NCBI GenBank assembly: GCA_963847515.1
Contig: CAWKAA010000006.1
Coordinates: forward strand, 1-64,000
Source of the DNA: QHXW01 sp963847515
GTDB taxonomy: Bacteria; Acidobacteriota; Terriglobia; Bryobacterales; Bryobacteraceae
Length of the DNA stretch: 64,000 bases
Direction: 5' to 3'
Under the pieces are notes generated by a model. It did not search any database and had not been told where the DNA came from. It was given only the letters and a program-made list of their open reading frames with translations. Both the position numbers and the translations under genes were made by a program. Numbering within the stretch: position 1 is the stretch's first letter; every line of letters starts with the position of its first letter. Shown here one piece after another: positions 36,820 to 47,900 of this stretch.

Positions 36820-37983
36820 ATGTTCGGTCGCATCATCTGGATCGTTCTAGACAGCGTGGGCATTGGCGCGATGCCGGATGCCGCGGACTACGGCGATGTG
36901 GGAAGCGACACGCTGGGCAATATCGCGCGCCTCCGCGGACTCAGGCTGCCCAACCTCTGCCGCCTGGGACTGGCCAATATCAAGCCGCTGGCCGGCCTCG
37001 AACGTGTGCCGGCTCCGGCGGGAGCGTTCGGCCGGTGCGCGCTGGCTTCGCCCGGTAAAGATACCACCACCGGACACTGGGAAATGGTGGGTATCCATCT
37101 CGAAAAGCCGTTTCCTCTGTATCCCAACGGTTTTCCGGTGGGAATCATGCAGGAATTCGAGCGGCGCATCGGCCGGCGGACCCTTGGCAATAAAGCCGCA
37201 TCGGGTACCGAGATCATCAAAGAACTTGGCGCCGAGCACGTACGCACGGGTTCGCCGATTGTCTACACTTCAGCCGACAGTGTTTTCCAGATCGCGGCGC
37301 ACGAGGACGTGATTCCGCTGTGGGAACTATACAAGATCTGCGAGACAGCTCGCGAAATTCTGCGGGGGCCCTACGAAGTGGGCCGCGTGATTGCGCGGCC
37401 TTTCACGGGCGTCCCGGGCGCATTCACGCGAACAACCAACCGGAAGGATTACGCCGTGCCGCCTCCTAAAGGAATGCTCCTCGATCTTCTCGACGGCCGG
37501 AACATCGAGGTCTACAGCATCGGAAAAATCTTTGATGTGTTTCTAGGGCGCGGGATTCGCGATCATGTCAAGACCAAGAACAATGACGACGGCATGGCGA
37601 AGACGATGGAAGCGATGAGCTTGGTAACGTCGGGTTTGATTTTCGTGAACCTTGTCGACTTCGACCAACAGTACGGCCACCGCAACGACGTGGAGGGCTA
37701 CGCCACAGCGCTCGAGCAGTTCGATGCCTGGCTCCCGGATTTTCTGAACAAACTGAATGAAGGGGATCTTGCCATTATCACGGCGGACCACGGATGTGAT
37801 CCCACCACGCCATCCACCGACCACAGCCGGGAATATGTGCCGCTCATCGTGTGCGGGCCAAGGGCGCGTGCCGGGGTGGATCTGGGTTTGCGGCAGACGC
37901 TAGCGGATATCGGGCAAACGGTGGCCGAGAATTTTGAGACGTCGATCGGTCACGGCGAAAGTTTCCTGCGCTCTCTGTCCTAA
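36820..37983 (+). CDS. deoB: Phosphopentomutase
   Basis: Interconverts ribose (or deoxyribose) 1- and 5-phosphate, joining nucleoside salvage to prs and glycolysis. The 387-aa alkaline-phosphatase-superfamily enzyme has IIWIVLDSVGIGAMPDA (metal Asp), GKDTTTGHWEMVG (phosphorylated Thr region), VDFDQQYGHRND and ITADHGCDPTTPSTDHSREY with the remaining ligands. The ATG at 36820 begins the family N-terminus; frames open upstream lack homology-like sense. The preceding 183-nt divergent region has two CTGTCAC copies (36740 and 36759). Confidence 0.95.
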   Translation: MFGRIIWIVLDSVGIGAMPDAADYGDVGSDTLGNIARLRGLRLPNLCRLGLANIKPLAGLERVPAPAGAFGRCALASPGKDTTTGHWEMVGIHLEKPFPLYPNGFPVGIMQEFERRIGRRTLGNKAASGTEIIKELGAEHVRTGSPIVYTSADSVFQIAAHEDVIPLWELYKICETAREILRGPYEVGRVIARPFTGVPGAFTRTTNRKDYAVPPPKGMLLDLLDGRNIEVYSIGKIFDVFLGRGIRDHVKTKNNDDGMAKTMEAMSLVTSGLIFVNLVDFDQQYGHRNDVEGYATALEQFDAWLPDFLNKLNEGDLAIITADHGCDPTTPSTDHSREYVPLIVCGPRARAGVDLGLRQTLADIGQTVAENFETSIGHGESFLRSLS

Positions 37984-37991
37984 GAGACAAC

Positions 37992-38303
37992 TTACCAGCG
38001 CGGCTCGCGCCTTTGGCGAGGCGGACCGCCGGCGCCGGGACCACCGCTGCGCCGCGCCGGTTTGGGTCTGGCCTCATTCACATTCAGTGCACGGCCGGAG
38101 AGGTTCGTGCCATTGACGGCCTTGATGGCCTCGTCCGCTTCGTTTCCGTTGGTCATTTCGACGAATGCGAAGCCGCGAGACCGGCCTGTATCACGATCCG
38201 TCATGATGGTGACGCGCTCGACAGCTCCATGCGCCTCGAACAGCGGCCGGATCATGTCCTCCGTCACGCCAAAATCCAGATTGCCTACGAAGATGCTCTT
38301 CAA
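37992..38303 (-). CDS. RRM-type small RNA-binding protein
   Basis: One RNA-recognition motif with RNP2 (SIFVGNL) and RNP1 (RGFAFVEM), then a Gly/Arg/Pro-rich tail (KPARRSGGPGAGGPPRQRREPRW). I choose TTG 38303 because GAGGAG lies 6 nt before it and the domain then begins at once, giving 103 aa, typical of bacterial cold-inducible RRM proteins. An ATG at 38393 would add 30 residues that do not look like protein. It converges with deoB, 8 nt apart. Confidence 0.88.
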   Translation of the reverse strand: MKSIFVGNLDFGVTEDMIRPLFEAHGAVERVTIMTDRDTGRSRGFAFVEMTNGNEADEAIKAVNGTNLSGRALNVNEARPKPARRSGGPGAGGPPRQRREPRW

Positions 38304-38534
38304 TTGAATCTCCTCAACGATTTGAGAGCGGGCATTCGGGGCGGACAGAAAAGCGTTGAAGCCCTTCTGGGCCTTGAGCTGCGGGACAGTCAAATCTCTT
38401 GAGGGAGTTTATCAAAGTCGAATATGGATTGCACGCGTGGTTAGAAGGCATGAAAGCCACGCCTAACCGCAGTTCATCTGCTACCCTCGAAATTGTATCG
38501 GGCCTGCGATGTACTGCGATCCGGCACCTGATTT

Positions 38535-39290
38535 ATGAGAAAACCTGTCATGGCGGGCAACTGGAAAATGTATAAGACTCCCGCCGAAACTGCCGCCTTT
38601 TTCGAGGCGTTCCGGCCGCTTGTCGCTGCCGCCGGACACTGTGAAATTGTGATTTGCCCGCCGTTCATTGATTTGCCGGCGGCGGTCGCCTCTGTACATG
38701 GCACCAGCATCCGGGTCGGGGCTCAAAATCTCTACTGGGCGAAGGAAGGCGCTTTCACGGGGGAGGTTTCCGGGTCCATGATTTGCGCGGTCGGGGCCAC
38801 GCACGTGATCGTCGGACACAGCGAGCGGCGCCAGTATTTCGGTGAGACGGACGAGACGGTGCTCAAGAGGACTCTCGCGGCGCTCGATGCGGGCCTCACT
38901 CCCATCGTCTGCGTAGGGGAGCTGTTGGAGCATCGCGAAGCCGGCCGGACGGAGTCCGTGCTGTGCGAGCAGTGCGTCAAAGGCATTGCGGGACTGGATG
39001 AGCGGCAGTTTGCGCAAATCGTAATCGCCTACGAGCCGGTATGGGCAATCGGCACCGGCAAGACGGCAACTCCGCAGATTGCTGCCGAAGCGCATAGCGT
39101 GATTCGCCGTGAAATGGCCAAGCGTTACGGCACTGGCTCGGCTGCGGATGTGCGCATCCTCTACGGAGGCAGCGTCAAGCCGGATAACGTGAAGAGCCTG
39201 ATGGCGCAGGAGGAAATCGACGGCGTACTTGTGGGCGGCGCCAGCCTGGACGCGAAGTCTTTCGCTGCCATCGTGAATTTCACATCGTGA
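38535..39290 (+). CDS. tpiA: Triosephosphate isomerase
   Basis: A complete 251-aa glycolytic enzyme: MAGNWKMYK (Asn, Lys), VIVGHSERR (His), YEPVWAIGTGKTAT (catalytic Glu) and ILYGGSVKPDN. Its TGA overlaps the GTG of the MFS gene. secG, often the next gene after tpiA, is absent. Confidence 0.97.
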   Translation: MRKPVMAGNWKMYKTPAETAAFFEAFRPLVAAAGHCEIVICPPFIDLPAAVASVHGTSIRVGAQNLYWAKEGAFTGEVSGSMICAVGATHVIVGHSERRQYFGETDETVLKRTLAALDAGLTPIVCVGELLEHREAGRTESVLCEQCVKGIAGLDERQFAQIVIAYEPVWAIGTGKTATPQIAAEAHSVIRREMAKRYGTGSAADVRILYGGSVKPDNVKSLMAQEEIDGVLVGGASLDAKSFAAIVNFTS

Positions 39291-40526
39291 AAGCGCTGAA
39301 CGCAGAAGAGGTCGCACCACCGCGCCGGTCGCCGCTGCTGCCGATTTTCCTGATCGTCATGGTGGATGTTCTGGGCCTGACGATCATTCTGCCCCTGCTG
39401 CCTTTTTACGCCGAGCGCCTGGGCGCTAGCCCTACGGTGGTGGGTCTGCTGGTGTCCACCTACGCGGCATGCCAGCTCATTGCCGGCCCGGTGCTCGGCC
39501 AGATTTCAGACCGGGTGGGCCGGCGCCCGCTGCTACTGGTCAGCCAGATGGGAACCTTCATCGGGTTTCTGATTCTGGCGTGGGCCGGTACGCTATGGGT
39601 GGTTTTCCTCTCGAGGGTCATTGACGGTCTGACCGCGGGCAATTTCTCGCTGGCGCAGGCCTATATCTCCGATGTCACCAAGCCCGAGGATCGCGCCAAA
39701 TCGTTCGGCGTAATCGGCGTGGCGTTCGGCATCGGATTCTTGATCGGCCCGGCCATTTCCGGGTTTCTGTCGACGTATAGTTACCAATACCCAATTTTCG
39801 CGGCCGCGGCGCTCTCCGCTCACAAGCATTCTGTCCACTTATTTTCTACTGCCGGGCGCGCCTGTAATCCCCGAAGCCGAAAAGCGCGAAGGTCCGCCGC
39901 TCCCAGCGGGCCGCAGGCTGCGTGTGCTCGACTGGGGCAACTACGCCACCTATTTCAAGCGGCCCGCGCTCGCGCAGTTGCTCTGGGAATTCTTTGCTTT
40001 CGCGTTTTCTTTCGCCATCTTCATGTCGGGCTTCGCGCTCTTCGCCGAACGGCGTTTCATCTGGAACGGCCATCCGTTTGGAGTCAAGGAAGTGGGCTAC
40101 ATTTTCGCGTACGTAGGATTCCTGGGAATTATCTTGCAGGGCGGTTTAATTGGCCGGTTAGTAAAGAGATTCGGTGAAACGAAGCTGGTCTCGGCAGGGT
40201 TCATCAGCGCTACCGTGGGCTTCGCGCTGATCGGTTTCATGTATCACCTGCCTGGCCTCCTGGTGGCCAGCACCTTGGCGTCGTTCGGGACCGGCGTGCT
40301 GCGGCCGGCCCTCACCAGCCTGATCACCCAGCACGCGGGCCGCGAGGAACAGGGCATCGTGCTTGGGCTGACGCAGTCGCTGATGTCGATTGCGCAAATT
40401 ATTGCGCCGGTCATCGGCGGGTACCTGATCGACCGCGAACTGCTGACAACCTGGGCCGTGACTGGGGCGGCCATCAGCTTCGTTGGCGTTGCGATCGGAA
40501 GGGTCAAGCTGGCCGGCGGCCGCTGA
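39287..40526 (+). CDS. MFS drug-efflux-type transporter (TetA-like), frameshifted
   Basis: Twelve-helix major facilitator, about 413 aa. First half: VMVDVLGLTIILPLLPFYAERLG, the motif A loop GQISDRVGRRPLLL and SVIDGL-like FLSRVIDGLTAGNFSLAQAYISD. A shift near 39820 leads to SILSTYFLLPGAPVIPEA and then the second half (YIFAYVGFLGIILQGGLIGRLVKRFGE). This is the TetA/DHA1 type, but the substrate is not predictable. The GTG start at 39287 overlaps the tpiA stop. It converges with the next gene 7 nt away. Confidence 0.85.
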
Positions 40527-40533
40527 TCCCTAC

Positions 40534-41454
40534 TTACAGGTACTTTAAGCTAGCGTCGATCAGTTTCTGCGTCCCTTCGTAGGGCCCGCCCTCGCCTTCC
40601 CACTCCATGGAAAAGTACCCGCGATATCCGGCCTGCTTGGCGATACCGAAGGTTTTTCCTACATCTACGCGAAAGACTTTGCCGTTATCGACTTCGGAAT
40701 CTTTTACGTGCGAGATGTTGTAGGCATGATGGAACATGGCGGTGACCGAATCGTAGTTATATTTTTCGTCACCTTTGAGCATGGAGTTGCAGAAATCGGG
40801 CAAGCCGTGCAGCCACGGGCTATTCACCTGCTCGATGACTTTCACCAGATAGAAGGCGTCTTCGGTTGCCGGGTCATCATTTTCAAGGTTGATGACAATG
40901 TTTTTCTCGGCGCCGTAATCCGCGATGGCATGGAGGCTTTCCGCGGCGCGCGTTACATCCGGCTGCACGCCGCGAACGCCTTGAATGTGCACACGAATAC
41001 TCGGGGAACCAATCGCGACTGCTGCGTCCACCCACTTTTTGGCGTTATCGACGCCGGTTTTCCGCTTGGCCGCATCGGGATCGTAGAGACTCGCCCGGAC
41101 ACCCGCCGGGATATCGATCACGCGGCAGCCGGCCTTCTCCACGGCGTTACGCAGTTCACCGAGGTACGCCGGTTCGAGTGAGTGGAAGTGCGAATCCAGC
41201 GGCTCGATATTGCGCAGGTTGAATTTCTCGCGCACCATCGCTGGAAATTCCGTAAGCTGCATACCCGGCTTGGTCTTGTCGCGGTCGCGATTGCGCGGGC
41301 TATCGATAAAGGCACGAAACGGATAGGATGCCACGCCCAGCCGCGCACGCGGATCGGTAGGAAAAGGGATCTTAGGTTCGCGCGCGGCGAACATGGTAGA
41401 GGGCGCGGCCACACCCGCGGCAAGCGCAGTTTGAACAAATTGTCGGCGATTCAT
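40534..41454 (-). CDS. Tat-exported sugar phosphate isomerase/epimerase-like protein
   Basis: A 306-aa xylose-isomerase-like TIM barrel. The N-terminus MNRRQFVQTALAAGVAAPSTMFA is a twin-arginine signal. The conserved region around INLENDDPATEDAFYLVKVIEQV, HVKDSEVDNGK and FSMEWEGEGG supplies the acidic and His metal ligands. Such exported members are abundant in acidobacteria and planctomycetes; the substrate is unknown. It lies 50 nt from the end of a TonB-dependent receptor gene on the same strand, so uptake and processing of a sugar could be linked; that is inference. Confidence 0.83.
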   Translation of the reverse strand: MNRRQFVQTALAAGVAAPSTMFAAREPKIPFPTDPRARLGVASYPFRAFIDSPRNRDRDKTKPGMQLTEFPAMVREKFNLRNIEPLDSHFHSLEPAYLGELRNAVEKAGCRVIDIPAGVRASLYDPDAAKRKTGVDNAKKWVDAAVAIGSPSIRVHIQGVRGVQPDVTRAAESLHAIADYGAEKNIVINLENDDPATEDAFYLVKVIEQVNSPWLHGLPDFCNSMLKGDEKYNYDSVTAMFHHAYNISHVKDSEVDNGKVFRVDVGKTFGIAKQAGYRGYFSMEWEGEGGPYEGTQKLIDASLKYL

Positions 41455-41503
41455 GTCTGAATTGTACAGGCAGGACAGGCATGGCTGCCTGCCCCTAGGC
41501 CAA

Positions 41504-44500
41504 TCAGTAGATGAACTTTAGCGCAAACTGGATCTTACGAGAATCCAGGGCGGCCGAGTACTGGCCAGCGCTGGCCTGATCAAATACGAGATTCAAACTA
41601 TCAGCGCGGAAGTTTGGATGATTGATGATGTTGAAGAACTCCGAGCGGAATTGCAGCTTGGTGCGCTCTTTGAGCGCGAAGTCCTTGAACAGAGACATGT
41701 CGATGCTGACCGTGGGGGCGCTGTTGATGATATTGCGTCCGGAATTTCCAAAGCTGCCAGAAGGGGCGTAGTTAAACGCGGCGGGGTTGTACCACAAACT
41801 GGGATCCTGGTGCGACGGGTATAGAGGTACGCCGAGCACCCGGCTCGGGCGCAGTTCGTTTTCTGAATTCGTGTTTGATGAGTCGTTGCTTGCGAGGATG
41901 GTCAAGGGGACGCCACTCGACGCGGATTGAATACCTTGTACCTCCCAGCCCCCTAACAGTGCCTCGCTGGCGCCGTGCAGGCCGCTTCCGAATCGCTTGC
42001 CCTTGCCGATTGGCAGTGTGTAGCTCAGGCTGTTTACAAAGCGGTGCGTGATGTCAAAATCGGCTCGCCCCTTCTCCCACTGAGGATGGGCAGCGTCGCG
42101 GAAGCCTCCGCCATTGTGAAAACTGAGTGAGGCTGTGGATTGCTCATCAATGGCCTTGCCAAATGTGTACGCCGTAAGGAAGCTTAGGCCATTCGACAGG
42201 CGCTTCTCAATCTTCGTCTGCAAGGAGTTATAGGTCGAGCTGTCACAGGCGCACCAGTATGATAGATAACCCAAGTAGGGTCGCGGCCGCCGACTCGCGA
42301 TGTCCGCGCTCGGGTCGGGCGAAGGAGCAATCGGGTTGGCGTTGCGGAATTCGTATAGCTTGGTACCCTTCGAGCCGGCGTACGCAATCTCCCAAACCGA
42401 GTTCCATCCGAGTTCCCGTTGCACGCTGAACTGCCAGTGCTGCACATAGGGATTGCTGAAGTGGGGGTCCATGGAAAATAGGGATGGTAGAGCCGGATTC
42501 GATAGTGCGTTAAGCGGAAAGCCCTGCGAGAGATTGTTCACGATGGCGTTGGGCACCGTGGAACTCACAGGGTTGTAGTTAGCCTGCTCATAAAACGGCG
42601 GGTTGTTCCCGGGGTTGGGAATGCTAAGCGGGCCGGCTTCATAGGACGAGTAGAAAATGCCATAGCCACCTCTAATTACGGTGTTTGGGAGCAGATTGTA
42701 CGCGAAGCCAACTCGAGGGGCAAAATCGTGCTTTTGGTTGGGAACCAAATTGCGCGGTGCATTGCGATTGACCTGGATCTGCGAATAGAAGCCCGGAGGA
42801 AGCGGATCTTGCCGGCCGCGTACGATGTCGAGCGTGTTGGTCGCTATGTTAAAATTTGCCTCCGCGTTGTATTTCTCCAAGGGATGGGTAACGTATTCGT
42901 AGCGCAGGCCCAGGTTGAGCGTAAGCTTCTTGTTCACCTTGAAGTCATCCTGCACGAAATAAAACTGGCCCGGCTGTTGGAAAACATCATTTATGAACGA
43001 ACCAATGCTCGCGCTTTGGATGATTCCCAGTAGAAAATCGGGAGTCCCGAATCCGGTGGTGCCCTGCCCTGTGAACTGGCCAGTGAAGTTGAAGTTGCCT
43101 TTGGGATAAGGCGGTTGCAGAATCGAGAAGTTGACGCGCGGCTTGATTTCGACGCCGATCTTGATTGTATGGCGTCCGCGTATAACACTGAGGGTGTCAA
43201 GAATGTGATAGACCTCTTGGATCTCGACGGTCGGCTGATAATCAGAGCTGCCAAAACCATTGATGCCGCTCACGGAAAACGACGGCAATCCACCGTTATT
43301 GGTGCTGAAGGGAATACCCGGAATGCCGTATTGCGCCGAGAGATTTGTGTTCGCATTGAATTGCAGGCGCTCTGAACGGTTGCGGGAATAGCCTAAACGC
43401 AACTCATTTACGATGCGCGGGTTGAAGATATGGGTCTCGGTGATCACAACATTGCGAGGCCTGTTCGAAAAGTTTCCCGATGTAAACGAGGCGGCATCGA
43501 GAGGCGGAGGGATAGGGCCTGGAGGGGTCTCCTTGTTGTTGGAATAGCTCAGCCTGCCGAAGACGGAGTCAGAATCCGAGATTCTGTGATCTATTCGCAA
43601 ATCCAGCTGATTCGTGTCGTCGGGGTCCACAGGATTAGTCAAGTAGTTATTCTGTACGCTATTTGACGCGACGGACCCGGGAATGTTCGGTTCTGGAAAT
43701 AGACTCAAGAGCTTTGCCGCAATAGGATTCCAGCGTGATTGCGGAATCTGATTATTAGGAAACGGGCTTCCTGTTGTGGGATCGAAGATCGTAGTGAACC
43801 CGCTGAAGTTACCTTGACGCCAGGTGTCAGGGGGAACGGTAGCAATAAACGTTTCGCCGGTCCGCTGGCGCGTTCCCTGGTAATCAAAAAAGAAAAACGT
43901 CCGGTTTTTCCCGTTAAAGATCTTAGGAAGCCATACAGGGGCGCCGATACTGAAGCCGAATTGGTTCAACTTGTACGGTGGTATAGGATTAGTGGGCGAG
44001 TCGAAGAAGTTCTTCGCGTCCAGATCGCTGTTTCGCAGAAACTCATAAACTGTGCCGTGCAGATTGTTGGTGCCGGATTTGATCGTCACGTTCAGCACGG
44101 CGCCGCCCGATCGTCCGAATTCAGCGCTCATGGAGTTGGTCTGTACCTTGAATTCGGCGATGGCGTCGGGCGGCGGGCCGATTACGAAGCTCTGCTGACT
44201 TATCAGGTCCTCAGACAGGCTGTTGTTATCCACGCCGTCGAGTAGATAGTTGTTTTGATAAGGGCGCACGCCATTGGCGCTGAAACCCCCGGTCTTTTCG
44301 TCGCGCGCGCCATTGGGGGTGGGCGCGGTACCGGATGTCAGCACCGCGAGGCGGGTAAAGTAGCGGCCGTTGAGAGGGAGGTCCTCGATCCGCTGGCTAT
44401 CCACGACCTGGCCCAGGTACGAGGTGTCGGTCTCCAACATTGGTGCAGCGGCGGCCACCTCAACCGTGTCGGTTACAGCGCCCACTTCAAGTTTGGCATC

Positions 44501-44812
44501 CACACGCACGCGATCCTGCACGTTCAAAGTGATGTCCGAACGCACGGACTTCTTGAATCCGGAGGCTTCAACGGTTACCGAATATCGGCCTATCGGCAAC
44601 GGCGTCACTACATAATCTCCCGAAGCGTCCGTCGTCGCCTTGACCGAAATGCTGGTATCCACGTTGGTCACCGTAATGCTCGCGCCGCCAATGACTGCGC
44701 CGCTGGGATCAGTTACGGTTCCAACGATAGCGCCTGACGTGGTTTGAGCGTCCAAGGGAGCCAGAGAAAACATCAGACACAACAATATTCCGGCAACGTG
44801 AAGCCTTTGCAT
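41504..44812 (-). CDS. TonB-dependent receptor, carboxypeptidase-regulatory-domain type (Oar-like)
   Basis: A 1102-aa outer-membrane transporter. Signal peptide MQRLHVAGILLCLMFSLAPLDAQ; a CarboxypepD-regulatory domain (about 26-105: SGAIVGTVTDPSGAVIGGASITVTN ... ASGFKK); a plug with VEVAAAAPMLETDTSYLGQVVDSQ, LPLNGRYF and FSANGVRPYQNNYLLDGVDNN; and a long beta-barrel ending IQFALKFIY, an aromatic-terminated strand. Acidobacteria carry dozens of these; the cargo is unknown. GGAGGAG precedes ATG. It shares promoter DNA and domain order with the receptor upstream, which is on the same strand 180 nt away. Confidence 0.92.
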   Translation of the reverse strand: MQRLHVAGILLCLMFSLAPLDAQTTSGAIVGTVTDPSGAVIGGASITVTNVDTSISVKATTDASGDYVVTPLPIGRYSVTVEASGFKKSVRSDITLNVQDRVRVDAKLEVGAVTDTVEVAAAAPMLETDTSYLGQVVDSQRIEDLPLNGRYFTRLAVLTSGTAPTPNGARDEKTGGFSANGVRPYQNNYLLDGVDNNSLSEDLISQQSFVIGPPPDAIAEFKVQTNSMSAEFGRSGGAVLNVTIKSGTNNLHGTVYEFLRNSDLDAKNFFDSPTNPIPPYKLNQFGFSIGAPVWLPKIFNGKNRTFFFFDYQGTRQRTGETFIATVPPDTWRQGNFSGFTTIFDPTTGSPFPNNQIPQSRWNPIAAKLLSLFPEPNIPGSVASNSVQNNYLTNPVDPDDTNQLDLRIDHRISDSDSVFGRLSYSNNKETPPGPIPPPLDAASFTSGNFSNRPRNVVITETHIFNPRIVNELRLGYSRNRSERLQFNANTNLSAQYGIPGIPFSTNNGGLPSFSVSGINGFGSSDYQPTVEIQEVYHILDTLSVIRGRHTIKIGVEIKPRVNFSILQPPYPKGNFNFTGQFTGQGTTGFGTPDFLLGIIQSASIGSFINDVFQQPGQFYFVQDDFKVNKKLTLNLGLRYEYVTHPLEKYNAEANFNIATNTLDIVRGRQDPLPPGFYSQIQVNRNAPRNLVPNQKHDFAPRVGFAYNLLPNTVIRGGYGIFYSSYEAGPLSIPNPGNNPPFYEQANYNPVSSTVPNAIVNNLSQGFPLNALSNPALPSLFSMDPHFSNPYVQHWQFSVQRELGWNSVWEIAYAGSKGTKLYEFRNANPIAPSPDPSADIASRRPRPYLGYLSYWCACDSSTYNSLQTKIEKRLSNGLSFLTAYTFGKAIDEQSTASLSFHNGGGFRDAAHPQWEKGRADFDITHRFVNSLSYTLPIGKGKRFGSGLHGASEALLGGWEVQGIQSASSGVPLTILASNDSSNTNSENELRPSRVLGVPLYPSHQDPSLWYNPAAFNYAPSGSFGNSGRNIINSAPTVSIDMSLFKDFALKERTKLQFRSEFFNIINHPNFRADSLNLVFDQASAGQYSAALDSRKIQFALKFIY

Positions 44813-44826
44813 GAGACTCCTCCAAT

Positions 44827-44880
44827 GGGGGGATTATAACCTGAAGACCCTAGGCCGCGGATGATTTTTTTTCAGCTGAA
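44827..44880 (-). promoter_or_regulatory. Promoter element shared by the two TonB-receptor genes (copy 1)
   Basis: On the minus strand, TATAAT (44833-44838) stands in the context TTCAGGTTATAATCCCCCC. The same 18-bp block, with one difference, precedes the second receptor. It lies 20 nt before the ATG. Upstream are an eight-base A-tract (44865-44872, as T on the plus strand) and a perfect palindrome TTCAGCTGAA (44871-44880), placed where an UP element or operator would be. No clear -35 box. Confidence 0.6.
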
Positions 44881-44992
44881 AGTAATTAGAACGAAACAGT
44901 TGGGGCAGCTTGGGCGGCAGAACTCGTCACTCTTGTGACGCTCGCAGCGCCCCCCTCAAATGTGGTGCTTCGGGTTTCCAGACCTCTGCCCC

Positions 44993-47900
44993 CTAGAAGT
45001 AGAATTTCAACGCAAACTGGATCTCGCGCTGATCGTTTTGGAAATCGCGGGTGGACGTGATTTTGCCAAAAGTCGAAGGCGAAGTGTAATCGAGCGCGCC
45101 CGGCGCGGCAGTGACTCCGTTGCCACCGAAACCGGGCGGGGAAAAGTTGGGGTGGTTGGTCAGGTTAAAGAATTCCGCGCGGAACTCAAAATGTGTTTTC
45201 TCAGTCACCCGGAAGTTCTTGAACATCGAGAAATCCAGGCGGTGAAAACCTGGGCCGTAAAATTGGGTGGGAGCGCCGCCCAATGGAGCGTAATTGGACT
45301 GCCCTATCGTGGTCGCCACGGGCGGGCTTTGGAAAGCCGCCGGGTTTATCCATTGATTTACATTGTGAGGCCCCGAGGTTATGCTCTGGCCGGGAACCAG
45401 CAGGGCATCGCAGCCATAGTCGGACGTGGTACTGATCACGCACCCCACGGTCCATGGCTGGCCGTCCTGCAGGGTCAGAATCCAGTTGGTGCTCCAGCCT
45501 CCTATCACCGCGTCGGCGACGCCTTTACTGTTGCCGAGGAACCGGCGACCGTGGCCGAAAGGTAGTTCGTAGTTTCCACTGAGATGAAAGACTTTCGAAA
45601 TGTCGAAATCACACAGCCCATAATCTCCCCGAAGCCCGAAGCCGGGCAGCCTGGCGGCGCGCTCGCCGATGGCCGTTCCGTTGAGTACGTCTTGCGCATC
45701 CGTTCGGCACTTCGACCAGGTGAAGTTTGCTAACACGCTCAGGCCGGCGCTGAACCGGCGTTCGTAGTTGAGCTGGAGGGCGTGGTAGTAGCTGTCTCCG
45801 GCCATGGTGCTGTACGTGTCCCCGGTCGGGAAATCCGGATACGGCGCATGGCTGTAGGAGTTGAGCCCGGGAGGCAGGATCTCATTCGGGGAATTCGGGT
45901 TCATGTAGACGCCGAGGTGCCGAACGGTGTTTCCGACGTAGCCCGCCTGCACCGTCTGGTTGGGTGAGAGCTGGTACTGCAGGGTCAGATTGTAACCTTG
46001 CGTGTAGGGCGTCTTCAGATGGTAGTCCTCACCGGTAAACGACGTTCCGCCTGGCTCCGCCGCCGCTGCTGTGAGCGGGATGCCGGTAAGCCCTGTCTCC
46101 AGGCTTGCGATGGAGCCGTTTGGAAACGTGATCGGCGCATTGGGCACCAGATTCGGATACGACAGGTTGAACTGGAACGGGAAATCGACGTAAGTTTCGA
46201 TGACGGAGTTTTCAAATCCGCCATAGAAAATGCCGTAGCCGCCCCGCGCCACCAGTTTCGGCGTAACCTGGTACGCAAAGCCGACGCGTGGGGAGAAATT
46301 GCCCAGTTGCGAATGCCCCAACCCGGGAACGTTGGAACAAACAACGCTGATGTTGTCAGCCTTGGCCGCGGTATAGAAGTCCGGTGAAAGCGGAGTGCTG
46401 CACCGGTTTTTCGGCAGCAGAAATTCCGATGTAGCACTGGTTCCCGATGGGAGAAAATTGGACTGCGCGCCATAGCGCTCGACGATCTGCCCGAAGTATT
46501 CCCAACGCAGGCCCAGGTTGAGTGTGAATTTGGGTGTGAGCTTAATGTCATCCTGGAAATAGGTGCCATAATAGTTGCGCACCATATCGGTATTGGCAAT
46601 GTTGGAGGCTTGCACGTTATCGGCCCCGCCCACAAAATCAGACGCGCCCGCAACTGTGCCTGGAATGGGAGTGAGCAGCATCTGTGCCAATCCCGTGTTG
46701 CCGCCACCCGTCGTGGGCACCTCGGTATAGACGCCGCTGAAATTCCACGCGCCGCGACCCGAAGGAGGCTGCAGGATCGAAAACCTCAGATGCTGGAATT
46801 CGAATCCAACCTTGATGGACTGCCTTCCAAGATTTTTGGTCACATTATCCGTGAATTGCAGAGTGTTGCTGTATTCAATGGAAGGCAGATACTGATTGCT
46901 GCCCAGATTCGTAAGCCCGGAAATGAAGAACGTGCCGAGGCCGCCATTCGACGGGACCTGTGGAACACCCTGGATGCCGAATTGCGCCGGAACACCGAGG
47001 GTATTGCCGCCGGGCTGGACGCGTGTGGTATCGATGCGGTTGAAGCCCAGGCGAGCCTCATTGATCAGGCTCGGTGAGAAGGTGTGCGATTCGCTCAAAG
47101 CTGCGTTATCCGATTTCGCGGTCTGGATACCTTGCGCAAAGGAGCCCCCATCGGCGATACCGGGAAACGGGCCGGGAATGACTTCGGGGTTGTCCACATA
47201 GCTCATCCGCACGAACAGGCTGTCCTTCTCACTGAAGTTCTGGTCCACCCGAACATCGAACTGATCGGCGTTGTTGCGGAGAACGGGGTTCGTCGTGAAG
47301 TTGTTAAAGAGCCCGGAATTGTTGGGAACAGGATAAAGGTTCAGCAGCTTGATCGCATTTGGGTCGAGCCTGCTGGCGGGGATTATGTTTCCCGGAAAAG
47401 GCTCGCGAACGAATCCGATCTGACTCCCGGAGGACACGCCACTGGGGCACGCCGCGGTGATGCTGGTCACGGGGTCGGCAACGCCACAGGTTACGGCACG
47501 CGTTGTGGAAGGGTCAAAGATCTGGCCGAGGGCCGTGGTGCGTCCTAGCAAGTCCGTGCGTGTTCCACCCTGGGTGAGCAACTCCGACAGGTTGGTGTAG
47601 CCGCTATCCCGTTCGAGCGATGTGGGCACCGTATTCGTGGAAGGGGCGGCCTGGCGAATCCGTGTGCCTTCGTAGTCGCCGAAGAAAAATGTCTTGTTCT
47701 TGCGGATGGGACCTCCGAACGTGAAACCAAACTGGTTCTGACGGAACTCTCCTTTGGGGATGCCGCCGGAGTTCTCGAAGAAATTTGCGGCGTCGAGTTT
47801 GTCGTTGCGCAGGAACTCCCAGGCATTGCCGTGGAATTCGTTGGTTCCCGATTTGATGGTCGCGTTCAGGATGGCGCCCGCCGAGCGTCCGGCCTCGGCG

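Noticed and set aside
44926..44941. CGTCAC-TCTT-GTGACG hairpin after the second receptor gene
   Set aside because: No U-run follows on the minus strand; I cannot tell a terminator from chance.
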